In this document: one piece after another, positions 22,320-31,048 of the stretch
Layout: every line of letters begins with the position of its first letter
How positions within the stretch are numbered: position 1 is the stretch's first letter
Source of the DNA: Muribaculaceae bacterium
GTDB lineage: Bacteria > Bacteroidota > Bacteroidia > Bacteroidales > Muribaculaceae
Direction of reading: 5' to 3'
DNA length: 64,000 nucleotides
Assembly: GCA_017619355.1 (NCBI GenBank)
Contig: JAFZSO010000038.1
Location: forward strand, 1 to 64,000
Translations under genes and position numbers: made by a program
Notes under the pieces: generated by a model
Databases searched by the model: none
Seen by the model: the letters and a program-made list of their open reading frames with translations, nothing else
What the model was told of the DNA's origin: nothing

Positions 22320-24545
22320 ATGGTCAAGTGGTTTCGAAATATCATGAGCAAACTCGGCAAGAATGCGGGTGTCAGTCTTATCATCATTCTGGCGGCATTG
22401 ATGCTCGAAGCTATCTCGGGTGTGCAGTATTATTACACCAAGAACTTATTGAAAAAAGAACAAGAGCGGACTATGGATGGCGAGCTATCGCGCAAAGTTA
22501 TCCTTGTCAAGAGCATGCTCAACACAACAGAGAATGTGCTCAATAGTCACCGCGAAGAAATCAGGCACTTCTTGCCCCAACCTGACTCGATTCTGGTTGT
22601 GGCGAAAGCCATTATGGAAGCTAATCGCTACTTTGAAGGAGTGGGGGTGGCATACGTTCCCAACTACTTCAAGAATCGCGGCAGGCTCTGTGAGCCATGG
22701 CCCTTCCGTAGCGGCGACAGCATCGTGTCGATAGTGGTTGGCGATGAGCACAATCACGACTATACCCAATTTGACTTCTACAAAGTACCATCGGAGCGGG
22801 GTACATCGTGCTGGTGCCCACCTTACTTAGACGATACTGAGAGAAAGAGTTATATCACCACTTACTCCATTCCCATCGTCGGCGAAAACAACAAACTGGT
22901 GGGTGTTGCAGGCGTAGACCTGTCGCTCAATTGGCTTGGCGATACGCTTAACAACAGAAGCATCCATCCGTCGTCATTCTCCATGCTGCTCGCAGAGAAT
23001 GGTGACATCATTTCAGCGCCTGGACCGACATCGGCTCGCTATGCCGATGTTCAGCAAGTGGTGCGACTCATCAATGACTCAGCAGTGTCGCGTTCGTTGA
23101 GTTCCAACGGCCGTGTAAAAGTGATTGAATTCACGAGCGATCAAGATAAGAGAAAAGCCTATATTCACTATACTTTCATGAAAGGCGAACCTCGTTGGCA
23201 ACTGGCTGTGGTGTGTTACGACGATGAGTTGTTTGCCGATATCTACAAGTTGCGGCAGAGGATGTTCTGGCTCATGTTCCTGGGTCTTGCTCTGCTGGGC
23301 TATATCGTGTACCGTTTCTTGAAGAACAACATGCGGCTCTACAAGGCTGAAGTTGAGAAAGAGAAAATAGACGGTGAGTTGCGGGTGGCACAGACCATAC
23401 AAAGCGAGATGCTGCCCAAAGAAGTTGCCGAGAGGTTGAGTCACGGCCAGATGAAGGTAAAGGGACTGCTGAACCCGGCCAAAGAGGTTGGAGGGGATCT
23501 TTACGACTACTTCGTGCGCGACGAGAAACTCTTCTTCTGCATAGGCGACGTAAGCGGTAAAGGTGTGCCATCGGCATTGGTGATGGCAGTGGTGCACTCG
23601 CTGTTCCGCTCTGTTGCGGCGCACGAGAGCAACCCGGCCCGCATCATGCAAGCCATCAACGAGACCTCATGCCATGGCAATGAGACCAACATGTTTGTCA
23701 CCTTCTTCGTGGGAGTGCTCGACCTGCCCACCGGTAAGCTGCGTTACTGCAATGCTGGGCACGACACCCCGCTGTTTATTACCGACAAGGCGACTGAGTT
23801 GCCTGTGGAACCTCATTTCCCGTTAGGCCTTTTTGCCGATTTCAAATATGAGACGCAGGAGCTTCTACTCGCGCCTGGAACCATCTTCTTGCTCTATACC
23901 GACGGACTGACCGAGGCCATGAACCCTCGTCATGAGCAGTTTGGGTTAGCGCGTGTGAAAGAAATTGCCGATAATCTTAAAGAAAAAACGCCCTCTACAA
24001 TTCTTGCAACGCTTGAGACTGCAGTGCATGAGTTTGTGAGCGGTGCTGAGCAGAGCGACGACCTCACGCTGCTTGCCGTGCAGTTCACACCCAGCACAGC
24101 CCCCGTTGTCTTACGCAAAGAGCTGACAGTGGTTAACGATGTGGCGATGGTAAGTAAGATGAATGACTTTGTGAAAGGCGTGTGCGGTGAACTCCAAATG
24201 GGCAAGAGCGAGACAAGTGGCATGATACTTGCTATAGAGGAGGCGGTGGTGAATGTGATGAACTACGCTTACGACGAGGGTGTGTCGGGCGATGTGAGCG
24301 TGGTTGCTGAAGCTACCAGCGATTTGCTCAAGTTTGTGATCACCGACACAGGACGCCCGTTTGCGCCCACTGATGCCCCCGATGTGGACACAACGCTCAG
24401 CGCCGAGGACCGAAAGATAGGCGGTTTGGGAATTTTCCTCGTGCGCCAACTGATGGACACCATCAACTATGAGCGCATCGATGGCAAGAATGTGCTCACA
24501 CTCAAGAAGAAACTAGGTTCAGCAGAAGGGCCTTCACATGCTTGA
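22320..24545 (+). CDS. Membrane sensor fused to SpoIIE-type phosphatase and RsbW-like kinase
   Basis: A 741-residue partner-switching regulator in one chain. Residues about 17-38 form a membrane helix, then a periplasmic dCache-like sensor (about 40-315) with GVDLSLNWLG, then a second membrane helix (FWLMFLGLALLGYIVYRFL). A PP2C/SpoIIE phosphatase follows (about 365-590) with EVGGDLYDYF, IGDVSGKGVPSAL, LLYTDGLTEA and QSDDLTLLAV, the metal-binding aspartates. The C-terminus (about 600-735) is a GHKL kinase of the RsbW/SpoIIAB type with EEAVVNVMNY (N box), DTGRPFAP and GGLGIFLVRQLMD. Known systems have the phosphatase dephosphorylate a STAS protein and the kinase rephosphorylate it. A matching STAS gene lies 1.5 kb downstream (26084). 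The regulated target is unknown. Confidence 0.9.
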   Translation: MVKWFRNIMSKLGKNAGVSLIIILAALMLEAISGVQYYYTKNLLKKEQERTMDGELSRKVILVKSMLNTTENVLNSHREEIRHFLPQPDSILVVAKAIMEANRYFEGVGVAYVPNYFKNRGRLCEPWPFRSGDSIVSIVVGDEHNHDYTQFDFYKVPSERGTSCWCPPYLDDTERKSYITTYSIPIVGENNKLVGVAGVDLSLNWLGDTLNNRSIHPSSFSMLLAENGDIISAPGPTSARYADVQQVVRLINDSAVSRSLSSNGRVKVIEFTSDQDKRKAYIHYTFMKGEPRWQLAVVCYDDELFADIYKLRQRMFWLMFLGLALLGYIVYRFLKNNMRLYKAEVEKEKIDGELRVAQTIQSEMLPKEVAERLSHGQMKVKGLLNPAKEVGGDLYDYFVRDEKLFFCIGDVSGKGVPSALVMAVVHSLFRSVAAHESNPARIMQAINETSCHGNETNMFVTFFVGVLDLPTGKLRYCNAGHDTPLFITDKATELPVEPHFPLGLFADFKYETQELLLAPGTIFLLYTDGLTEAMNPRHEQFGLARVKEIADNLKEKTPSTILATLETAVHEFVSGAEQSDDLTLLAVQFTPSTAPVVLRKELTVVNDVAMVSKMNDFVKGVCGELQMGKSETSGMILAIEEAVVNVMNYAYDEGVSGDVSVVAEATSDLLKFVITDTGRPFAPTDAPDVDTTLSAEDRKIGGLGIFLVRQLMDTINYERIDGKNVLTLKKKLGSAEGPSHA

Positions 24546-24585
24546 GCTCGAACTCGAATGCATGGTCGATAGATTTGAGATGGTG

Positions 24586-24665
24586 ATTTATCGCATTCTA
24601 GATATGGCAAAAGTGACAATTTATCGCATTCTGAACATATAGAAAATGCCGATTTATCGCATTTT
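24586..24665 (+). repeat. Three 14-base direct repeats at exact 33-base spacing before ATPase 3
   Basis: ATTTATCGCATTCT at 24586 and 24619, and ATTTATCGCATTTT at 24652, exactly 33 bases (about three helical turns) apart, with unrelated DNA between. They lie on one face of the helix, just upstream of the promoter of the gene at 24742. This resembles an iteron or operator array. Confidence 0.85.
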
Positions 24666-24688
24666 GATGATAATAAATTATGAGAAAT

Positions 24689-24720
24689 ATTGCATTGTAG
24701 AGAAAAAAGTGTTTACTTTG
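24689..24720 (+). promoter_or_regulatory. Promoter of ATPase 3
   Basis: ATTG at 24689-24692, 20 bases, then TTACTTTG at 24713-24720 (7 of 8 to consensus). The start of transcription would be about 15 bases before the ATG. Confidence 0.6.
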
Positions 24721-24741
24721 TGAGCATAAAAAACAGACACA

Positions 24742-26022
24742 ATGATAGACAAACGCACATTAGAGTTCATTCTCACCGACCAACGCAAGGAAATTGAGAG
24801 AAGGTCGGAAGAAATGCTGTGTTCAAGAAAGGAGGAGTCACTTGTTGATTTGAATAGTGCTCAAGCTCAAGTGGTGATAGGGCTTCGTCGTTGTGGAAAA
24901 TCGACTCTTTGCTATCAGGCATTACATAATAGCGATGTGAAATTTGCATATGTTGATTTTGACGATGAACGATTGGCAAAACTCCAATCCGACCAATTAA
25001 ATGATGTTTTAGAAGTTCTTTACAAAGTATATGGAGACTTCAACTATCTTTTTCTTGATGAGATTCAGAATGTTGATGGATGGCATCTCTTTGTCAACCG
25101 TATGCTTAGGAATAAGATGCATATTGTTGTTTCGGGGTCAAATGCCAAACTTTTGAGTGGGGAACTTGCGACCCACCTAACAGGCCGGAACAAAGAAATT
25201 GATTTGTTCCCTTTCTCTTTCAAAGAGTTTTGCGTGATGAAAGGTGTGGATATAACCACAAAAACCACAAAGGCCGAAGCTTTTCGACGAGCAGCTTTTG
25301 ACGAATATATGCGCCAGGGAGGTTTTCCTGAGCTGCTATCAATAGATGATGACAAGAGCTATGTGAAGAACTTGATTGATAACATCTTGAAGCGAGATAT
25401 AGAGCAGCGTTACAAGATTAGTTACAAAGCTGCTTTTGAAAATATGGCGCATCATCTATTGAATAATGCACCCACAATAGTTGTAAGCAATAGCCTTGCC
25501 AAGACTTTTCATTTCAAGTCGGATCACACTGCCAAGAACTACGTGGACTATTTGAAACAAGCATTTTTGCTGATTGGTGTGCGCAAGTACTCTCAGAAGA
25601 GCAGGGTGAGGCTTTCGCATGAAAAAGTTTATGCCGCCGATGTTGCCATTATGAACTATAGAGATAACGCTTTTGCCGGAGAGAATCTCGGCCACCGCCT
25701 TGAAACAATAGTTCTAAATCATCTTTTTAGGAAATGCAAGATTGAGGGTTTGGATGTTTATTATTTGAATGAGAGCAATGGCGAGTGTGACTTTGTTGTC
25801 TGCCATGGCAACACCGTCGTTCAAGCCATACAAGTTTCTTATGACATTTCAGCTCCTAAAACTAAAACTCGTGAAATCAATGGATTGCTGTTGGCTGCAA
25901 GGTTGACAGGCTGTAATGATCTGTTATTGCTTACCGATCACGAGAGTGCTGTTGTAAACCATTCCAACCACACAATAAAGATTCAACCCGTTTATGAATG
26001 GTGTCTGGAACAGGGTATATAA
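24742..26022 (+). CDS. AAA+ ATPase with AAA_14 and DUF4143 domains (ATPase 3)
   Basis: A 426-residue protein. The AAA_14 domain has Walker A GLRRCGKS (47-54), Walker B YLFLDEIQNV (about 107-116) and the sensor strand HIVVSGSNAKLLSGELATHLTGR typical of the family. The C-terminal half is DUF4143 (YMRQGGFPELL, NILKRDIEQRY), ending in a nuclease-like fold (GECDFVVCHGNTVVQAIQVSYD) where the usual ExK is replaced by QxQ, suggesting a dead nuclease site. The gene is visibly more A+T-rich than its neighbours and sits between the phosphatase-kinase gene and its STAS partner, as though inserted. Function is unknown. Confidence 0.85.
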   Translation: MIDKRTLEFILTDQRKEIERRSEEMLCSRKEESLVDLNSAQAQVVIGLRRCGKSTLCYQALHNSDVKFAYVDFDDERLAKLQSDQLNDVLEVLYKVYGDFNYLFLDEIQNVDGWHLFVNRMLRNKMHIVVSGSNAKLLSGELATHLTGRNKEIDLFPFSFKEFCVMKGVDITTKTTKAEAFRRAAFDEYMRQGGFPELLSIDDDKSYVKNLIDNILKRDIEQRYKISYKAAFENMAHHLLNNAPTIVVSNSLAKTFHFKSDHTAKNYVDYLKQAFLLIGVRKYSQKSRVRLSHEKVYAADVAIMNYRDNAFAGENLGHRLETIVLNHLFRKCKIEGLDVYYLNESNGECDFVVCHGNTVVQAIQVSYDISAPKTKTREINGLLLAARLTGCNDLLLLTDHESAVVNHSNHTIKIQPVYEWCLEQGI

Positions 26023-26083
26023 TTAGGCACATTATTTGCATGTAAGAAAGAGGAATAATAACAAAACAAAAATTGATAACAAT

Positions 26084-26386
26084 ATGAAGACTACAATTAA
26101 AGAACTTGAATCGAAATTGCTTGTGACCCTTGAAGGGGAACTTGACACCGCCGCTGCGGCTGAGGTGGAAAGCCAGTTGCAACCGCTCAACGACAATGAA
26201 GACAAGGACATCGTGTTTGACTGCGAACGACTGGAGTATATCGCATCCAGCGGTCTGCGCATCCTGCTCTCCATTCTCAAGAAGGCCAAGTCGCACGGCC
26301 ACACCGTGACGATGAAAGGCATGAACGACGACATCAAGAATGTGTTCAAGATGACGGGCTTCATTAACCTGTTTAACTTCGAATAA
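26084..26386 (+). CDS. STAS-domain anti-sigma-factor antagonist
   Basis: A 100-residue cytoplasmic STAS protein; ATG at 26084 (MKTTIKELESKLLVTLEGEL). The core motif CERLEYIASSGLRILLSILK puts a phosphorylatable serine at residue 55 or 56, as in SpoIIAA/RsbV. It should be the substrate of the phosphatase and kinase domains of the 741-residue protein upstream, and when unphosphorylated it would bind the kinase domain or a separate anti-sigma factor. The ATPase 3 gene separates the two genes, an unusual break. Confidence 0.9.
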   Translation: MKTTIKELESKLLVTLEGELDTAAAAEVESQLQPLNDNEDKDIVFDCERLEYIASSGLRILLSILKKAKSHGHTVTMKGMNDDIKNVFKMTGFINLFNFE

Positions 26387-26410
26387 TCCCCTTACTTTTC
26401 TATTAGGGGT

Positions 26411-27763
26411 TTAAAGGAGGATGGCGGCGGCGAGGGTGATGAGTGCAATGGCGGTGAGTCCCATGATGAGTGTCATGAGCGTCATGGAGCGGTAGCCGTC
26501 GCGCGCCTTGATGCCGCCAAAACCTGTAACTACCCAGAAGTAGCTGTCGTTAGCGTGCGAGACTGTCATGGCACCGGCTCCAATTGCCATTACCACGAGG
26601 GCGGCGGCAAGGGGGCTGGTGAAGCCTAATGCGCTCATCATCGAACCTGAGTCGCTGAACATGCCCATCATGCTTGCCGTGGTGGTGATTGCCACTGTCG
26701 ATGAGCCTTGCGCTGACTTCAAGATGGCGGCTATGATAAAGGGAAATACCACGCCCAAGGTCTTGAGCGAGGCACCAAAATCCTTGATGATATCGACAAA
26801 TCCACTCTCAACAATCACACTGCCCAGCACGCTGCCGGCGGCAGTGATGAAGATGATGGGACCGGCCGTCATGAGCGACTTCTGCGTGATGTCGTAGAAC
26901 TTGCCGGTCATCTTCTGCTTCACCAGCAGGGGAATGCAGCACAGCAGGGCAATCATGAGTGCGATGGTGGGTTTGCCCAAGAAGGTGAAAGCGTCGGATA
27001 GGGTAGGTGGCAGGCTCACGAGCGACGCCACACTGCCCAGTGCCATGAGCACAATGGGTACCACGATGGGCAGGAACGCCATGGCAGCATTGCATCGGGT
27101 TTCTTCTTCAGTGCCAGGGGCTTCGTTCAGGGGCTCGGTGCTGGTGATGCGCTTGCCCACCCAGCCTGCAAAGAAGTAGGCGGGAATGAGCGACAGCAGC
27201 GAGATGACCACGCCCAGACCAATCACGAGCAACAGATTGTCTTCCAGTCCCATCATGCCTGCGGCAGCCACGGGCCCCGGGGTGGGGGGAATGAACACAT
27301 GCGAGGCAAACAGGCCGGCTGCCAGAGCCAGCATGAGGGCCGCGGGAGCTGCCCCCGACCGCTTGGCCAGCGATTTGCCAATGGGGCTGACAAGCACAAA
27401 ACCGCTGTCGCAAAACACGGGAATAGACACAATCCACCCGATGAGCATCATGGCAAGCCGGGGATGCCGCTTGCCCACCACCCGCTCCACAGCACGCGCC
27501 AGTGCCACAGCACCGCCTGTGCGCTCGAGAATGCTGCCGATAAGGGTGCCGAAGATGATCACAAGGCCTATGCCCGTGAAAATCGATGAGAAACCTTTGC
27601 CCAGCACATCGGGAATCTTCACCAGCGGGATGCCCAGTAAAATTGCCAACAGCAAAGCTGTGCCCAATATCGACAAGAAGGGATGAATCTTGAACCGCGC
27701 TATCGCCACAATCATCAGGGCAATAGCCGCGCCAAAAAGTAGTAGTGTGCCAATCGCTGTCAT
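26411..27763 (-). CDS. GntP family permease (gluconate/organic-acid:H+ symporter type)
   Basis: A 450-residue inner-membrane protein with about twelve to fourteen hydrophobic segments. It carries family features: PFLSILGTALLLAILLGIP near the start, GFSSIFTGIGLVIIFGTLIG, and HVFIPPTPGPVAAAGMMG in the middle. GntP members import gluconate, related sugar acids or small organic acids. It is divergent from the lysine-fermentation operon, and its start lies 218 bases from atoD. That raises the possibility that it moves a carboxylate linked to the pathway, but no substrate can be read from sequence. It converges with the STAS gene, with 24 bases between them. Confidence 0.9.
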   Translation of the reverse strand: MTAIGTLLLFGAAIALMIVAIARFKIHPFLSILGTALLLAILLGIPLVKIPDVLGKGFSSIFTGIGLVIIFGTLIGSILERTGGAVALARAVERVVGKRHPRLAMMLIGWIVSIPVFCDSGFVLVSPIGKSLAKRSGAAPAALMLALAAGLFASHVFIPPTPGPVAAAGMMGLEDNLLLVIGLGVVISLLSLIPAYFFAGWVGKRITSTEPLNEAPGTEEETRCNAAMAFLPIVVPIVLMALGSVASLVSLPPTLSDAFTFLGKPTIALMIALLCCIPLLVKQKMTGKFYDITQKSLMTAGPIIFITAAGSVLGSVIVESGFVDIIKDFGASLKTLGVVFPFIIAAILKSAQGSSTVAITTTASMMGMFSDSGSMMSALGFTSPLAAALVVMAIGAGAMTVSHANDSYFWVVTGFGGIKARDGYRSMTLMTLIMGLTAIALITLAAAILL

Positions 27764-27827
27764 AGCTTTTTAATTGTATGTTTCAGGTTTCTCTAAAATT
27801 CAAGCCCCGGTCGCAACCGTGCCCCTG

Positions 27828-27835
27828 CAAAGTTA
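27828..27835 (-). promoter_or_regulatory. -7 element of the GntP gene
   Basis: On the minus strand this reads TAACTTTG, a full -7 match, 65 bases before the ATG; no clear -33 box is seen. Confidence 0.45.
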
Positions 27836-27928
27836 CAAAAAAACCAGCATATTATGATAAGAAAAAGTAAATACAAAAATAGTTGAGAAAAAAAGGTGTG
27901 AAAACTACGAATATCGCTAAATTTTCAT

Positions 27929-27936
27929 TATCTTTG
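27929..27936 (+). promoter_or_regulatory. -7 element of the lysine-fermentation operon
   Basis: TATCTTTG matches TAnnTTTG, 46 bases before atoD. The -33 position lacks TTTG, as expected if an activator is needed. No operator is recognised. Confidence 0.6.
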
Positions 27937-27981
27937 CAGATTAAAGAAATTAACTAATATTATTCCAAAACATAAACACTT

Positions 27982-28632
27982 ATGAATAAACTTATAACAT
28001 TAGAGCAGGCCGTCGAGAAAGTACAAGACGGCATGACAATTATGTTTGGTGGCTTCCTGGGAGTAGGAAGCGCAACCCAAATTATCGACGCCATCGTTGA
28101 GAAAGGCGTCAAGGACTTAACCATCATTGCCAACGATACCGCCTACGACGAGGTGGCTCACGGCAAGTTAGTGACTAACCATCAGGTGAAGAAAGCCATC
28201 GTTTCGCACACCGGCACCAACAAGCAGACCGCCTTGCAGAAGAACGAGGGTACGCTCATCGTGGAGTATGTGCCTCAGGGCACTCTGGCCGAGCGCATCC
28301 GTGCGGCAGGCGCAGGTCTGGGTGGCGTGCTCACCCCCACAGGCATGGGTACCATCATGGCCGATGGCAAGCAAGTGGTGAATGTTGACGGCAAGGACTT
28401 CTTGCTCGAGAAACCGCTGAAGGCCGACATCGCCTTCCTGCGCGCCAACATCGTTGACGAATTCGGCAACATGGTGTTCCTGGGAACGACCAACAACTTC
28501 AACCCGCTCATGGCTACCGCTGCCGACTATGTGGTGGTAGAGGCCGAGAAACTGGTGAAAGTGGGAGAAATCAAACCTGAGTGTGTTCACGCTTCCGGCA
28601 TTTATGTCGACGGCATCTATGTCGAGAAATAA
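27982..28632 (+). CDS. atoD: Butyryl-CoA/acetate:acetoacetate CoA-transferase, subunit A
   Basis: The 216-residue alpha subunit of a class I CoA-transferase. Motifs include MTIMFGGFLGVGSATQIIDAI near the start and GGVLTPTGMGT in the middle. With AtoA (37178) it would move CoA from butyryl-CoA to acetoacetate, releasing butyrate and giving acetoacetyl-CoA; that is its assigned role in lysine fermentation. It is the first gene of the operon, while its partner subunit is tenth, 8.5 kb away, although these two are usually adjacent. Confidence 0.93.
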   Translation: MNKLITLEQAVEKVQDGMTIMFGGFLGVGSATQIIDAIVEKGVKDLTIIANDTAYDEVAHGKLVTNHQVKKAIVSHTGTNKQTALQKNEGTLIVEYVPQGTLAERIRAAGAGLGGVLTPTGMGTIMADGKQVVNVDGKDFLLEKPLKADIAFLRANIVDEFGNMVFLGTTNNFNPLMATAADYVVVEAEKLVKVGEIKPECVHASGIYVDGIYVEK

Positions 28633-28641
28633 GCCGTTGCT

Positions 28642-29028
28642 ATGGAATACAGAACGAAAATCAGACTGCGCATGAGCGCAAAGGACGCCCATTATGGCGG
28701 CAATCTCGTGGATGGTGCTCACATGGTTCACCTGTTTGGTGATGTGGCTACCGAGCTTCTCATTATGCGTGATGGCGACGAAGGCCTTTTCCGTGCCTAT
28801 GACAGCGTCGACTTCCTGGCTCCCGTCTATGCGGGCGACTACATCGAGGCCGAGGGCTGGATCGACAAGGAAGGCAACACCTCGCGCCACATGCAGTTCG
28901 AGGCCCGCAAGGTGGCCGTTTCACGCCCCGACATCTCTCCGTCGGCAGCCGACATCCTCGATGAGCCCATCGTGGTGTGCCGCGCTTCCGGCACTTGTGT
29001 AACCCCCAAAGATTGCCAACGCAAATAA
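28642..29028 (+). CDS. kal: 3-aminobutyryl-CoA ammonia-lyase
   Basis: A 128-residue hot-dog-fold enzyme that removes ammonia from L-3-aminobutyryl-CoA to give crotonyl-CoA, the last step specific to lysine. Length and sequence ([20 protein letters not shown], then [20 protein letters not shown], then [20 protein letters not shown]) fit the Kal family. It starts 10 bases after atoD and ends seven bases before kce, tightly inside the operon. Confidence 0.93.
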   Translation: MEYRTKIRLRMSAKDAHYGGNLVDGAHMVHLFGDVATELLIMRDGDEGLFRAYDSVDFLAPVYAGDYIEAEGWIDKEGNTSRHMQFEARKVAVSRPDISPSAADILDEPIVVCRASGTCVTPKDCQRK

Positions 29029-29034
29029 TTCATT

Positions 29035-29868
29035 ATGGACAAACTGATTATCACTGCCGCCATTTGTGGCGCCGAAGTAACCAAAGAACAGAACCCTAAC
29101 GTACCCTATACCGTCGAAGAAATCGTGCGCGAAGCCAAGTCGGCCGTCGATGCCGGTGCCGCCATCGTGCATCTGCATGTGCGCTGGGACGACGGCACAC
29201 CCACGCAGGACCGTGGCCGTTTCCAGGAATGTGAAGAGGCCATCCTCAAGGTGTGTCCCGATGTGATTCTCATCCCCTCGACCGGTGGCGCAGTGGGCAT
29301 GACGCCCGACGAGCGACTCCAGTCGACCGACACCACCCCGCTTCCCGAGATGGCAACACTTGATTGCGGTACCTGCAACTTTGGCGATGAAATCTTCGAC
29401 AACACCATGCCCACCATGCGAGCTTTTGGCAAGCGCATGATGGAGCGCGGCATCAAGCCCGAATATGAGTGCTTCGAGATGGGTCACCTCGATACCATCC
29501 TGAACATGGCACGCAAGGGCGAGGCTCCTGGTGCTCCTATGCAGTTCAACTTTGTGCTGGGCGTGCCTGGCTGCACTCCCGCCACTGTGGCTAACTTGTG
29601 CTGGCTCGTGAATGGCATTCCCGCCGGCTCGACCTGGACGGTGACCGGTGTGGGCCGCCATGCCTTCCCGATGGCTGCCGCCGCCATTGCTATGGGTGGT
29701 AATGTGCGCGTGGGCTTTGAAGACAACCTTTACCTCTCCAAGGGTGTGCTCGCCAAGTCGAACGGCGAACTCGTGGAGAAGGTGGTGCGCATAGCCAAGG
29801 AACTGGGCCGCCCCATCGCCACCAGCGACGAAGCCCGCGAAATCCTGGGCCTGAAACCAAGAAAATAA
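29035..29868 (+). CDS. kce: 3-keto-5-aminohexanoate cleavage enzyme
   Basis: A 277-residue enzyme of the BKACE (DUF849) family. It condenses 3-keto-5-aminohexanoate with acetyl-CoA and splits it into acetoacetate and L-3-aminobutyryl-CoA. The TIM-barrel zinc site is visible as AAIVHLHVRWDDG, whose two histidines are ligands, with STGGAVGMTPDERL and YECFEMGHLDTILNM as further family motifs. It lies between kal and kdd; BKACE members vary in substrate, and the neighbours fix this one. Confidence 0.94.
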   Translation: MDKLIITAAICGAEVTKEQNPNVPYTVEEIVREAKSAVDAGAAIVHLHVRWDDGTPTQDRGRFQECEEAILKVCPDVILIPSTGGAVGMTPDERLQSTDTTPLPEMATLDCGTCNFGDEIFDNTMPTMRAFGKRMMERGIKPEYECFEMGHLDTILNMARKGEAPGAPMQFNFVLGVPGCTPATVANLCWLVNGIPAGSTWTVTGVGRHAFPMAAAAIAMGGNVRVGFEDNLYLSKGVLAKSNGELVEKVVRIAKELGRPIATSDEAREILGLKPRK

Positions 29869-29902
29869 ATTATTATTAACTCAAAAAAACTATAGGACAA
29901 CT

Positions 29903-30976
29903 ATGCAAAAACATGGTAACAGATTCGGTACTCACCGAGTAATTGAGCCCGTGGGCGTGCTGCCGCAGCCTGCTAACAAGCTCGACAACAACATGGACGA
30001 AATCTATGACAACGAGATCTTGATCGACGTGCAGACCCTTAACATCGACTCTGCTTCGTTCACTGATATCCACAACTATGCCAAGAGCCAGGCCAAGAAT
30101 CCTGACGACGAGGCCGAGGTGATGGAAGAAATCAAGAAGGAGATGTTCCTGAATGTGGAACTCCAGGGCAAGCACCGCAATCGCCGTACCGGTTCGGGCG
30201 GTATGCTGCTGGGCACCGTTGAGAAGATTGGCGACGCGCTGAAAGGCAAGATCGACCTCGAAGAAGGCGACCGCATCGCTACCCTCGTTTCGCTGTCGCT
30301 CACGCCGCTGCGCATCGATGAGATTCTGAACATCAAGGCCGATGTTGACCAGGTCGACATCAAGGGCAAGGCTATCCTCTTTGAGAGCGGCATCTATGCC
30401 AAGATTCCCGATGACATGCCTGAGAAACTCGCTTTGAGCGCACTCGATGTGGCTGGTGCACCCGCACAGACCGCTAAACTGTGCCAGTATGGCCAGAATG
30501 TGGTGGTGCTCGGCGCAGGTGGCAAGAGCGGTATGCTCTGCTGCTACGAGGCCAAGAAGCGCGTGGGCGTGACCGGTAAGGTGATAGGTCTGGCCAACAG
30601 CCCCAAATCGACCAACCGCATCAAGGAACTCGGTTTCTGCGATGTGGTAGAGAGCGTGGCTGGCATGACTCCCGTGCAGGTTTATGAACTGGTGAGCAAA
30701 CTCACCGACGGCAAGATGGCCGATGTGACCATCAACTGCGTGAATGTGCCCGACTGCGAGATGACCGCAGTGCTCTGCACTCGCGACGACGGTGTGGTTT
30801 ACTTCTTCTCGATGGCCACCAGCTTCACCAAGGCTGCTCTGGGTGCCGAGGGCATTGGTGCCGACACCAACATGATCATTGGCAACGGCTATACCAAGGG
30901 CCATGCCGAGTTCACCCTGCAAGAGTTGCGTGAGTGCCCCGCATTGCGCAAGATATTTGAAGAGTTGTACGCTTAA
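29903..30976 (+). CDS. kdd: L-erythro-3,5-diaminohexanoate dehydrogenase
   Basis: A 357-residue NAD(P)-dependent enzyme that oxidatively deaminates 3,5-diaminohexanoate to 3-keto-5-aminohexanoate. It starts MQKHGNRFGTHRVIEPVGVL, as Kdd proteins do. The nucleotide-binding fold is seen in VVVLGAGGKSGMLCCYEAKK (about 197-216). It ends 72 bases before kamA, with a strong hairpin in the gap. Confidence 0.94.
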   Translation: MQKHGNRFGTHRVIEPVGVLPQPANKLDNNMDEIYDNEILIDVQTLNIDSASFTDIHNYAKSQAKNPDDEAEVMEEIKKEMFLNVELQGKHRNRRTGSGGMLLGTVEKIGDALKGKIDLEEGDRIATLVSLSLTPLRIDEILNIKADVDQVDIKGKAILFESGIYAKIPDDMPEKLALSALDVAGAPAQTAKLCQYGQNVVVLGAGGKSGMLCCYEAKKRVGVTGKVIGLANSPKSTNRIKELGFCDVVESVAGMTPVQVYELVSKLTDGKMADVTINCVNVPDCEMTAVLCTRDDGVVYFFSMATSFTKAALGAEGIGADTNMIIGNGYTKGHAEFTLQELRECPALRKIFEELYA

Positions 30977-30993
30977 TATTCATCAGGTCGCTG

Positions 30994-31021
30994 GCGATGC
31001 TCCCCCTTGCGGGGGCATCGC
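30994..31021 (+). promoter_or_regulatory. GC-rich hairpin between kdd and kamA
   Basis: GCGATG and CCCCC (30994-31006) pair with GGGGG and CATCGC (31011-31021) around a TTGC loop, with a two-base bulge. There is no T tract, so it is more likely an mRNA-stability or processing element than a terminator. Confidence 0.65.
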
Positions 31022-31048
31022 TGTCGGCTATAACAATCATTTAGTCAA

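Noticed and set aside
24586..24665. Possible mini-CRISPR (14-base repeats, 19-base intervals)
   Set aside because: Repeats are too short, only three, with no cas gene; the location before a promoter fits binding sites better.
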